DNA of 63,363 nucleotides, taken from contig CALDZP010000005.1 in the NCBI GenBank assembly GCA_937944105.1, forward strand, positions 1 through 63,363, written 5' to 3'. Source of the stretch: an uncultured Ignavibacteria bacterium. GTDB taxonomy: Bacteria > Bacteroidota > Ignavibacteria > Ch128b. The position numbers and the translations under genes were made by a program. Positions 1 to 7,499 of this stretch are shown piece by piece. The notes below the pieces were generated by a model. The model did no database searches, had not been told where the DNA came from, and worked only from the letters and a program-made list of their open reading frames with translations. Each line of letters opens with the position of its first letter. Positions within the stretch are counted from its first letter, which is position 1.

Positions 1-678
1 GGCGGCAGATTTGAAGATCATCACAAATCATTTGATGGAGATAAATTAGCTCATCGTTATGCTGCATTGCTGAATCTCTATCAGGAAAAAACTGCTTCTA
101 AAAAATACGCTGCAACTGGAAAACATTATTACGGTTATGCAAAGTATATTCCAATTATGAATTATGCTCAGGAATCAGTTGATAAGCTTTCTGATGGATA
201 TGAGTTAAATTTAATAACACATAGAACAATCACTCAAACAAAATCTAGAACAATTGCCGCATATTGGTTACAACCAATTATGCCTGAGAACGGAATTTTG
301 ATTAATCCAAAAGACGCCCAGAGATTAGGTCTGAAAAAAGATGATTTGGTTAGGGTTGTCAGCGCAACTAATAAAGAAGGTGTTTGGAATTTCAGAAATG
401 GAAAAACAAAGGATATAATTGGCAAGGTTATTCCAACCGAAACAATGCGGCCGGGAGTAATATCTTTTGTACTTGGTTTTGGTCATTGGGCAACTGGTGC
501 TGATGATTTTGAGATTGATGGTGAAATAATTAAAGGCGATCCACGCAGAGCAAAAGGTTTACATGCAAACGCAGTAATGTGGACTGACTCATCATTACGA
601 AACAATACTTGTATGATTGATCCAGTTGGTGGAAGTGTTTCGTTTTATGATACGAAAGTAAAATTAGTAAAAGTATAA
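1..678 (+). CDS. Molybdopterin oxidoreductase, C-terminal part (5' truncated by window edge)
   Basis: The reading frame is open from base 1, so this is the last ~225 residues of a longer protein. They match the molybdopterin-dinucleotide-binding domain that closes DMSO-reductase-family catalytic subunits: GILINPKDA, then LGLKKDDLVRV, a glycine-rich GFGHWATGA stretch and a DPVGGSVSFYDTKVKL ending. That ending resembles the polysulfide/thiosulfate/tetrathionate reductase and alternative-complex-III-like branch, but substrate cannot be fixed without the N-terminal Fe-S and Mo-ligand region. No electron-transfer partner follows, so partners should lie upstream of the window. A gene-free repeat region begins directly after the stop. 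Family is fairly sure; the specific enzyme is not. Confidence 0.8.
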   Translation, partial: GGRFEDHHKSFDGDKLAHRYAALLNLYQEKTASKKYAATGKHYYGYAKYIPIMNYAQESVDKLSDGYELNLITHRTITQTKSRTIAAYWLQPIMPENGILINPKDAQRLGLKKDDLVRVVSATNKEGVWNFRNGKTKDIIGKVIPTETMRPGVISFVLGFGHWATGADDFEIDGEIIKGDPRRAKGLHANAVMWTDSSLRNNTCMIDPVGGSVSFYDTKVKLVKV

Positions 679-724
679 TTGTTCTTTTAAATACTTACTC
701 CGAGTTGATAAATCTAAGAAGATT

Positions 725-1008
725 TGATTTTTCTTCGTGAATCTTTGTGATGTCCTTCGTGCTCTTTGTGGTAATAGAAAATTTAACCACGAAAGAACAC
801 AAATAAAAAAACTTTGTGTGTCGTTGTGGTGTACTTAGTGTGCCTTTGTGGTGAGAAAAAATTAACCACGAAGTAACACAAAGGATTACACCAAGGAACA
901 CAAAGAAAAAAAACTTTGTGAACCTTGGTGATGTACTTAGTGCTCTTTGTGGTGAAAGGAATTTTAACCACGAAGGTACACAAAGGATTTCACAAAGGAA
1001 CACAAAGA
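725..1008. repeat. Three tandem inverted-repeat units (CACAAAG / CTTTGTG family)
   Basis: Three consecutive units each have a left arm made of CTTTGTG/CTTAGTG/TTTGTGGT words and a right arm starting TTAACCACGAAG and continuing with ACACAAAG words. The arms lie at about 728-775/782-809, 810-853/862-905 and 913-955/962-1008. Each unit can fold into a long imperfect hairpin. Words recur about every 10-11 bases within arms. The minus-strand open frames here (repetitive Thr-Lys-Ser-Thr-Lys peptides) are by-products of the repeat, not genes. Similar sequences are, from memory, scattered in many environmental bacterial genomes. Confidence 0.85.
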
Positions 1009-1346
1009 AAATAGTGATAAAATTTACTTAAGCAATTGAAAAATTATAACTTATTCTATAAGAATTGATATTTTTGAGTCAAGCAGCTCAAAATCTTCAA
1101 AATTTGTAATTGTACTGGTTTACATTTCACTTTTCAACTATCTGCTATTTTACAGGTGTTTTAAGTTCCTGAGTATAAGTGACAGCTGGTATTTAATAAA
1201 TTCGTTTATAATTATTTCACACAATGTATTTCCTGAATTCTTACAAATTATAATTTAGTAAAAGGTTACTCTCCCTTTTATTAAAATCTTGATGTAAAAT
1301 GAACATTAACCTCACGAATTTATTTGAATTAATTTTTTTTAAGTTT
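1009..1346. other. Gene-free stretch between repeat array and the 3' end of the protease gene
   Basis: No open frame with coding character, tRNA-like cloverleaf or strong terminator is visible. Together with the repeat array it separates two genes that converge from opposite strands. Confidence 0.6.
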
Positions 1347-3770
1347 TCATCGATAAAAGTTATTTATTAAAATTTCATCCGGAATAAAATCACCTGGCAT
1401 TATTATTAAAGGTTTTCCACTTCTTTCCATATTAAATTTTAAAAAATTTATCACCGGTGATAAACCATTGGTAGTTCTTAAAGATAAGGGTAAAAGAGAA
1501 CCCAAATCGATTAATTGAGATTTAGGAAATTCTACAATCTGGTACTCATTCTTATTCAAGTTTGCTTTTATTCTTGCAATTTCAATCGCATCAGATAATC
1601 CACCAAGGACATCCACTAATCCGATTTTAACTGCATCCATACCAGACCAAACTCTACCTTGAGCAACTTTTTCAATATCGTCTTTTGATTTATTTCTTCC
1701 AATCGAAACTTTTGTTGTAAATTCTGAATACATTTCTCTGAACATTTCTTCAATTTTATTTCGTTCTTCATTGGTTAATTTTCTATCAGGTAAAATTATA
1801 TTCAATACTGGTATAATCATTCCGTATCCTAGATCTGCATGTTCACCTCTTTTTACTAAGTCAGTGGAAACACCAACGCTTTCCTTAAAACCTTTGTTAT
1901 AAAACCAGCTACCAATCACACCAATTGAACCTGTAATTGTATTTTTGTTAGCAACAATCGTATCTCCATACATTGATAACCAATAACCACCAGAACCTGC
2001 GACTAAGCCTTGAGAAACAATTACAGGTTTAATCTTTTTTAATTTTTTTATTCCTTCAGCTATAACATCTGATGCCAGTGCATCGCCTCCTGGGGAATCA
2101 ATTCTAAAGACAACTGCTTTAATTGAGTTATCGCTGGAAATTTTCTCTAAATCTTTAATAAGAGTTCTTGCTCGTATTCCTTCGTCCATCGCACAAACAC
2201 CGAGTGCATAAACGATTGCTATTTTTGGTTTTTCGCTCCAGTAGTTATCTTCATTTAATTCTTCTGATTCAATGGTATTATCTTTTACAATTCTTAAGAT
2301 TTCATCCACTTTAGATTTATCAAATAATTTATACCACCGACCAACTGAATCAATTAATCCAATTTCAAGAGCAGATTTTGAATCGAAAATAACATAGTTA
2401 TTAATTAATGAATCTACTGATGCTTTGAGATTCGGTCGTGAGTTTTCTATTTCTTCCTTAATTGTATTGTAGAGATTGTCTACCAATAATTGTCTTTGTT
2501 CCCTATCTGCATCGGACATTTTTTCTCGTGAATAAGTTTCTGCAGCGGATTTATACTTGAAAAATCTAAGTTCATCAAAACCTATGCCTAATTTTTCCAG
2601 AGTTCCTTTATAATAATTACGACCCATCAAAACACCATCAAGAACAATTAAGCCAATTGGATCCATAATTATCTTATCAGCTACAGAAGCAAAATGATAC
2701 AATTTAAGATCAGCGTTGTCTAAAAATATTGTAATTTTTTTATTAGCTTTTTTCAACTCAAGTAATTTATCTCTAAGTTCCCATAGAAAAACGCTTGAGG
2801 ACACAAATCCAGATAAATTAATTTCAACTCGATCAATCTTTTCATCATTTTTAATTTTTTCTAACCTGTCAATTAATTGATAAAAAGATTTTGAATTATC
2901 GAACAATTGAAATTTTTGATATTTAATTTGACCATTTAAATCAATCTGATGAGTTTTTTCTTTAGTGAAAATTTTTGAAAAGATGTTTCTATCATAAGAA
3001 CCAATCCTTAATCCCTGAATGTGATGCTGGAAATCTCCATACCTATTAAAATTAGTTGCTTGAAGAATACTGAAATTTCCAAAACTAAGTTGTACACCAA
3101 ATGTAAAGGATTTTGAATTAAAATATCTTCCAGAAAATTGAATTCCTTCAAATGGTTCAATAACCAATCCAGTACTCCACATTTTACTTTTTGAACCGAA
3201 AAGATTTGAATAAATGTAATCTCCAAATAATGTTATTTTTTCATTTCCAAAAGGTCTTATAGCTAAATCAAGTGCTCCTTCATAGTCCTTATATTCAGGA
3301 TTTGTTGAACCTACAATTCCAAATGAAATAAATTTATTGGGTCGATATAAACTTGATAGTGTAATTAGTTTGTTTATAAATGGAATCTGTGTATTAGATG
3401 TTGCCCATTGATAAGCAAAACCTAATGAAGTTGATTTGTTACCAAGTGAAAATAAAATTTTATAATTATTAATTTTGCCCTGTGAAGGAACATTCTGTAC
3501 ATAATTTGAGAATCCTATATTTTTAAAAGCAACAAATAAACCATAATCATTCAATTTTATATTGTTTTTGTTTTTATTATTCCATAAAAAATAAAAATCA
3601 GGATTTTTAACATAGGTTAAAATTGCAGGATTTTCGAACCCATTCAGTCCAAATCTTAATGCTCCTGGCGAAGTAGAGAAAAGGTTATAATTAACATTAA
3701 AAGGAAAATTATTTTGTGAAAAACCAAGCAATGGAATTAAAAGGACGCTTAAAAACTTAATTAGTTTCAT
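1347..3770 (-). CDS. sppA: SppA-type S49 serine protease with N-terminal barrel-like extension
   Basis: An 807-residue protein with a signal peptide (MKLIKFLSVLLIPLLGFSQ). The second half has two peptidase S49 repeats as in the E. coli 67-kDa signal peptide peptidase. The general-base lysine is K407 in the first repeat (YKSAAE) and the nucleophile is S593 in the second (AGSGGYW), preceded by RIDSPGG. Residues ~25-280 are not part of the usual SppA: they alternate hydrophobic and polar residues with many Gly/Tyr/Phe turns (for example YKILFSLGNKSTSLGFAY), as in outer-membrane beta-strands, so the protein may be anchored in or exposed at the outer membrane rather than the inner one. An AAGGAG ribosome site lies 6-7 bases before the start. 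It is divergent from sixA. Protease identity is firm; the barrel reading is inference. Confidence 0.9.
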   Translation of the reverse strand: MKLIKFLSVLLIPLLGFSQNNFPFNVNYNLFSTSPGALRFGLNGFENPAILTYVKNPDFYFLWNNKNKNNIKLNDYGLFVAFKNIGFSNYVQNVPSQGKINNYKILFSLGNKSTSLGFAYQWATSNTQIPFINKLITLSSLYRPNKFISFGIVGSTNPEYKDYEGALDLAIRPFGNEKITLFGDYIYSNLFGSKSKMWSTGLVIEPFEGIQFSGRYFNSKSFTFGVQLSFGNFSILQATNFNRYGDFQHHIQGLRIGSYDRNIFSKIFTKEKTHQIDLNGQIKYQKFQLFDNSKSFYQLIDRLEKIKNDEKIDRVEINLSGFVSSSVFLWELRDKLLELKKANKKITIFLDNADLKLYHFASVADKIIMDPIGLIVLDGVLMGRNYYKGTLEKLGIGFDELRFFKYKSAAETYSREKMSDADREQRQLLVDNLYNTIKEEIENSRPNLKASVDSLINNYVIFDSKSALEIGLIDSVGRWYKLFDKSKVDEILRIVKDNTIESEELNEDNYWSEKPKIAIVYALGVCAMDEGIRARTLIKDLEKISSDNSIKAVVFRIDSPGGDALASDVIAEGIKKLKKIKPVIVSQGLVAGSGGYWLSMYGDTIVANKNTITGSIGVIGSWFYNKGFKESVGVSTDLVKRGEHADLGYGMIIPVLNIILPDRKLTNEERNKIEEMFREMYSEFTTKVSIGRNKSKDDIEKVAQGRVWSGMDAVKIGLVDVLGGLSDAIEIARIKANLNKNEYQIVEFPKSQLIDLGSLLPLSLRTTNGLSPVINFLKFNMERSGKPLIIMPGDFIPDEILINNFYR

Positions 3771-3918
3771 ATTAAACTCCTTAAACTAATCTTTGAACTA
3801 TTAAATTGTATGTTCTCCGATAAAAATATTGAATGTTACTTTTAGCAAAACTAATTAATATTAACTTGCATCTCAATTAAAAATTTTTAATATAGAAATA
3901 AAGTGAAAGGTGTTTGGA

Positions 3919-4416
3919 ATGAAAAACTTATTATTAATAAGACATGCAAAATCCAGCTGGGATGATCCCGAATTGGAAGATAGAGAGAGACCTTTAACGA
4001 AAAAAGGACAAAATGATGCTGAACTTATAGGAGAGATTCTAAAAAATCATAACATTCATCTTGATAAAATTTTTTGTAGTTCTGCTTTGAGAGCTAGAAT
4101 GACAATTGAAATTATCAGCAAGAGCTTAAATTTTAACCCACAGGAAATTGTTTATTTAAACGAGCTTTATAATGTATCCTTTTATACTCTTCGAGATTTT
4201 TTAAGAGAACTTGATGATAACCTTAATTCTGTGGCGATGGTTGGTCATAATCCTGGATTATCAGAATTGGCACATTTCTTACTTTATGGCTTTAGTCGAG
4301 AGTTACCTACCTGTGCTGCGGTTTTTATTGAACTTAATATTGATAAATGGTCAGACTTAAAAAGTGGAACGGGTATATTAAAATTTGTTGAGTATCCCCA
4401 AAAATACAGATCATAA
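3919..4416 (+). CDS. sixA: SixA-like phosphohistidine phosphatase (histidine phosphatase family)
   Basis: A 165-residue protein starting MKNLLLIRHAKSSW. The RHAKSSW motif carries the catalytic histidine, followed by DRERPLTKKGQ, CSSALRARMT and a second catalytic histidine in MVGHNPGLSELA, the order of the SixA branch. SixA removes phosphate from phosphohistidine in phosphorelay or phosphotransferase proteins in the cytoplasm. A GTG three codons upstream is also possible, but AAAGG at 3906-3910 is well placed for the ATG at 3919. It stands alone, divergent from the protease gene. The substrate cannot be told from context. Confidence 0.88.
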   Translation: MKNLLLIRHAKSSWDDPELEDRERPLTKKGQNDAELIGEILKNHNIHLDKIFCSSALRARMTIEIISKSLNFNPQEIVYLNELYNVSFYTLRDFLRELDDNLNSVAMVGHNPGLSELAHFLLYGFSRELPTCAAVFIELNIDKWSDLKSGTGILKFVEYPQKYRS

Positions 4417-4450
4417 AAATAACTGCTCGTTGTAATTTTTTCATTTTTAC

Positions 4451-4468
4451 ATTTTTACATGTAAAAAT
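4451..4468. promoter_or_regulatory. Perfect 18-bp palindrome upstream of pilin promoter
   Basis: ATTTTTACATGTAAAAAT reads identically on both strands. It lies about 120-140 bases upstream of the predicted start point of the sigma-54-like promoter at 4565, the distance usual for an enhancer site of an NtrC-type activator. Candidate binding site for the response regulator encoded at 12587-13948; an alternative is a weak terminator structure after sixA. Confidence 0.35.
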
Positions 4469-4564
4469 TCCAAAATTAAATTGTGATTTTACCTACCTTT
4501 CAAAAAGATTTACTGTTATTTGAATTTTTTTAAAGAAATTCAATTACGAAGAGTATTTCATACC

Positions 4565-4580
4565 TGGCACAATTTCTGAC
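4565..4580 (+). promoter_or_regulatory. Probable sigma-54 promoter of the pilin-like gene
   Basis: TGGCAC at 4565-4570, five bases, then CTGA at 4576-4579 gives the GG-N10-G spacing of a -24/-12 element; the -12 box is imperfect (GA rather than GC). The predicted start would be about 4591, leaving a ~39-base leader before the ATG at 4630 with an AAGGAG ribosome site. Pilin genes in other bacteria are often sigma-54 dependent, and an NtrC-type regulator lies downstream. Confidence 0.45.
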
Positions 4581-4629
4581 TAAATATTAAGTGATAAAAG
4601 TTGAACTAAAAAAATAAGGAGTAAAAACT

Positions 4630-5013
4630 ATGGGTCAACAACAATTACTCTTAATAGTTATAGGAGTTATTATCGTTGGTATAGCAATAGTAGTTGGCAT
4701 AAATTTAGCCAGTACAAGCGCAAGGAGTGCAAATAGGGATGCAGTTATTGCAGACCTAAACAATATTGGAGCATTTGCCCAACAATATTACCGTAAACCT
4801 ACCGCTCTTGGAGGTGGGGGTAATTCTTTTACTGGTTTTACTATTCCACCATCTCTTGTAACCACGGGTAATGGTACTTACACCGCTACTGTTGGTGCAA
4901 CAGTCGTAACAATAGTTGGTACTGGTACAGAAGTAGGCAACGATGGATCAAACAAAGTTAAATGCACTGCTATTGTTACGCAGGATAATATTACGGTAAC
5001 TATAAACAATTAA
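4630..5013 (+). CDS. Small pilin-like protein
   Basis: A 127-residue protein with an immediate N-terminal hydrophobic helix (MGQQQLLLIVIGVIIVGIAI), then a segment ARSANRDAVIADLNNIGAFAQ resembling the exposed half of a type IV pilin helix, a glycine linker (ALGGGGNSF) and a Thr/Val-rich beta domain. It lacks the usual basic leader and the Phe1/Glu5 of classical prepilins; cleavage after Gly2 would leave Gln-Gln-Gln. A strong AAGGAG ribosome site, a separate promoter and a following hairpin fit a highly expressed structural subunit whose assembly genes follow. No family name can be assigned. Alternatives: a minor pseudopilin or an unrelated anchored protein. Confidence 0.7.
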   Translation: MGQQQLLLIVIGVIIVGIAIVVGINLASTSARSANRDAVIADLNNIGAFAQQYYRKPTALGGGGNSFTGFTIPPSLVTTGNGTYTATVGATVVTIVGTGTEVGNDGSNKVKCTAIVTQDNITVTINN

Positions 5014-5025
5014 AATTATTTGAAG

Positions 5026-5079
5026 GAGAGTAATTCGGAAATAAATTCAGTATTATCTCAATTTTTCTGAATTACTCTC
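5026..5079 (+). promoter_or_regulatory. Long hairpin between the pilin-like gene and the assembly genes
   Basis: GAGAGTAATTC (5026-5036) pairs perfectly with GAATTACTCTC (5069-5079), with further pairing possible inside the loop (GAAA with TTTC). No clean T run follows, so it is more likely an attenuator or 3' mRNA-stabilising structure than a full terminator. It would allow much more pilin message than machinery message. Confidence 0.6.
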
Positions 5080-5108
5080 TTGTAAAATTAAAGTAGGATA
5101 TAAATGTC

Positions 5109-6608
5109 ATGAAAATTTATTGTGGAATTTTTGAAGACGGTCTAGAAATTAAAATTGCATATGTTAAGAAAATGGGTAAAAAGTTATCCATTAAAAAAAT
5201 TGTGTCAGTACCAAGTAACAATTTTGAATTTTCTTATAATTTAAATGCGACAGAAAAAAATAGTAATGAAACTGTTTTAGAATTCAATGAATTTGAAAAT
5301 AATATTCAATCACATACAAATCTAACTGAGATTGTCGAACACTTTCCACTTAAAGATTTAAAATTCATTCCAGTAATTACTGAACCTCAAATTTCATACT
5401 TGGTTTATAATCCTAACTCGACAATAAAAAATTATGATATAAGAAAAGAATTAAAAAAACTTTGGAAAGAAACAACAAATATTGATCATGATGAAAAAAA
5501 GATTGATTTTATTGAATATCGAAACCACTCAATTATTTCTTCTGTTATTCAGGATGAAATTCCTGTTGTGAATGATTTAAAAAGATTGGCTGCCATTTCA
5601 GAAACTAAATCTCTTGACATTCTTTCTTTAAGAAGTGGCGATATCTCTTTTATCAATTATGTTTTGAGATTTTATCATCCCGGAAAAGACGAAACATTTC
5701 TATTGGTTTACATTGGTCTGGATTCAGTCAGATTAATTTTTATTAAGGAAGGTAAAGTTATTCATATAAATAGATATTTAAGTTTGAGTCTAGAACGTCA
5801 AGGCTTGATTAGTTTCCTATCTAGTAAAATAGTATTGGAGATGGAATATGCAGGTATCTCTGAAATTTCAAATATCATTCTCACTGGTGAAGTGAATGAT
5901 GATTTGTTATCATCATTTAAGCAAAATTTTCCATTTATAATGGTTGATTACTTAAATCTTAATTTTTTTAATGTTAATGAATTGAGTGATGATGATAAAC
6001 TAAAACTTCAATCATTTAGTTTTCCATTGCTGGCAGTAATAGATGAAGTCTTTCCTTTTGTTGAGATACGTAAAAATCTTGAAGTACATTCTAAAAGATT
6101 GTCGAAAATTTCCATCATCAAGAAAATCGATTTTGTATCTATAATTCTTTTTATCATTCTTATTGGTTTAATAACCTTTTCAATTGATAACTACCTGAAA
6201 AGAATTAAAAAGTTAGATAACTTAAAAGCACAACTTTTGCACATAGAATCACTTAAGAGTAGCTCTTACGAAGAACTAAAAGAATTAGATATACTCTCAA
6301 AACGTTATGAGACACTAAATAAGTATTTTTTATCTATTAATGAGTTTACTAAAGATAGAATTTGGTGGACAGATGAGTTAATGTCAATTCACTATTTTAA
6401 TCCAAAGAAAAATAAAATGTGGTTAACATCAATTATAATAAATGACCAAAACCCCGCTCAAATTATATTAAAAGGTTTGATGATTGATAGAAAAGTAATT
6501 CCAGATTTTATGAAAATTCTAAAGAATGGAGAATTAAAGAATATATATCTCTATGAAATTAGAGGGAAAAAAATATTTCAATTTGAATTAACAGCAAACA
6601 TTAAATAA
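5109..6608 (+). CDS. PilM-PilN / GspL-like assembly protein (fusion)
   Basis: A 499-residue protein. Residues ~1-330 look like the actin-like cytoplasmic domain of PilM or GspL, with degenerate nucleotide motifs (YCGIFEDGLEIKIAYV near the start; LLVYIGLDSVRLIFI in the middle). One transmembrane helix at about 342-362 (FVSIILFIILIGLITFSI) is followed by a short coiled coil (RIKKLDNLKAQL) and a ~110-residue periplasmic domain, the layout of PilN or the C-terminal part of GspL. It would build the inner-membrane platform linking a motor to a pilus or pseudopilus. It begins a block of six closely packed genes. Assignment rests on architecture and neighbours rather than strong motifs. Confidence 0.65.
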   Translation: MKIYCGIFEDGLEIKIAYVKKMGKKLSIKKIVSVPSNNFEFSYNLNATEKNSNETVLEFNEFENNIQSHTNLTEIVEHFPLKDLKFIPVITEPQISYLVYNPNSTIKNYDIRKELKKLWKETTNIDHDEKKIDFIEYRNHSIISSVIQDEIPVVNDLKRLAAISETKSLDILSLRSGDISFINYVLRFYHPGKDETFLLVYIGLDSVRLIFIKEGKVIHINRYLSLSLERQGLISFLSSKIVLEMEYAGISEISNIILTGEVNDDLLSSFKQNFPFIMVDYLNLNFFNVNELSDDDKLKLQSFSFPLLAVIDEVFPFVEIRKNLEVHSKRLSKISIIKKIDFVSIILFIILIGLITFSIDNYLKRIKKLDNLKAQLLHIESLKSSSYEELKELDILSKRYETLNKYFLSINEFTKDRIWWTDELMSIHYFNPKKNKMWLTSIIINDQNPAQIILKGLMIDRKVIPDFMKILKNGELKNIYLYEIRGKKIFQFELTANIK

Positions 6609-6611
6609 AAA

Positions 6612-7499
6612 ATGAGAAGAAGAAGACGAAGATTTGTTTTATTTGTATTGATTTTTATTACTGCAGCATCGAGCTATTATTTTGTTGAATATTCATATCA
6701 AAAAGAATTGATAGAATTATCAAAAAAATCTGAAAATGAGAACGAAAAATTATTCGATGATAAATCACCAGCGGAATTAATTTCAATACTTCAAGAGAAA
6801 ATAGACTCACTTGAATCAAATATAAAAGTTCAGGAAAAGCGAATTCCCTATTATTCTTCTCCTATTCAGGTTTATGACAGAGTAATTCAAATAATTAATT
6901 TGTTGGATGAAAAATTAGATGTAAATCTCGATAAGCTTTCATCTGAAAATATAAACGATTTTAGAATGGAAAAATTTCAAATTAAAGGGGAAGGAAAATT
7001 TAAATATTTATTCGCACTTATTAACCTTTTCGAAACTTCACCTGAACTTTATAAAATTAACATTAAGGAAATCAAGCAGATTTTTAGTCCTAATAAAGAT
7101 GGTAAAATGGAGGAAAAAGTTTTATTCAATTTTACTTTAGATGCTTTTTATACTCTTAATCCTGAATTCAATTTCGATTCAACTCTATCAAATAAAAATT
7201 TAAGAACTGTTTTTTACATCTCAGATCTTTTTGAGTCATTAATAAAGATGGAAATCCCTTCCAACGAAGAAGGATTATTTGAAGTAGATGGTGCGAAATT
7301 ACTTGCCATTATGCCTGATGCAGTTTATTTGATAGATAAAAAAGGCAACTCATTCACTTTAGCTGAAGGGGATGAAGTATATCTCGGTTATCTTACTAAA
7401 ATTGATTACCAAAACCACTCATGCGAATTTTTACTTAACAAAGGAGGAATTCTGGAAAGAGTATCTTTACAACTTGATGATAAGGAGATCAAAAGATGA
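6612..7499 (+). CDS. PilO-PilP / GspM-GspC-like assembly protein (fusion)
   Basis: A 295-residue protein with a basic start (MRRRRRRF), one membrane helix at ~8-26, a coiled coil at ~30-75 (ELIELSKKSENENEKL, IDSLESNIKVQEK) and a ferredoxin-like region at ~85-180, the PilO plan. The last ~75 residues (VDGAKLLAIMPDAVYLIDKK, then LAEGDEVYLGYLTKID) resemble the small beta domain of PilP or the homology region of GspC, which contacts the secretin. It therefore seems to join inner-membrane alignment and secretin-docking roles in one chain. Three bases separate it from the gene before; it overlaps the secretin gene by four. Confidence 0.6.
   Translation: MRRRRRRFVLFVLIFITAASSYYFVEYSYQKELIELSKKSENENEKLFDDKSPAELISILQEKIDSLESNIKVQEKRIPYYSSPIQVYDRVIQIINLLDEKLDVNLDKLSSENINDFRMEKFQIKGEGKFKYLFALINLFETSPELYKINIKEIKQIFSPNKDGKMEEKVLFNFTLDAFYTLNPEFNFDSTLSNKNLRTVFYISDLFESLIKMEIPSNEEGLFEVDGAKLLAIMPDAVYLIDKKGNSFTLAEGDEVYLGYLTKIDYQNHSCEFLLNKGGILERVSLQLDDKEIKR

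Noticed and set aside
695-1003. Two minus-strand open frames inside the repeat array
   Set aside because: Their peptides are direct translations of the repeated CACAAAG/CTTTGTG words and lack ribosome sites.
725-1008. CRISPR-like array
   Set aside because: Units are inverted repeats without constant-length unique spacers, and no cas gene is present.
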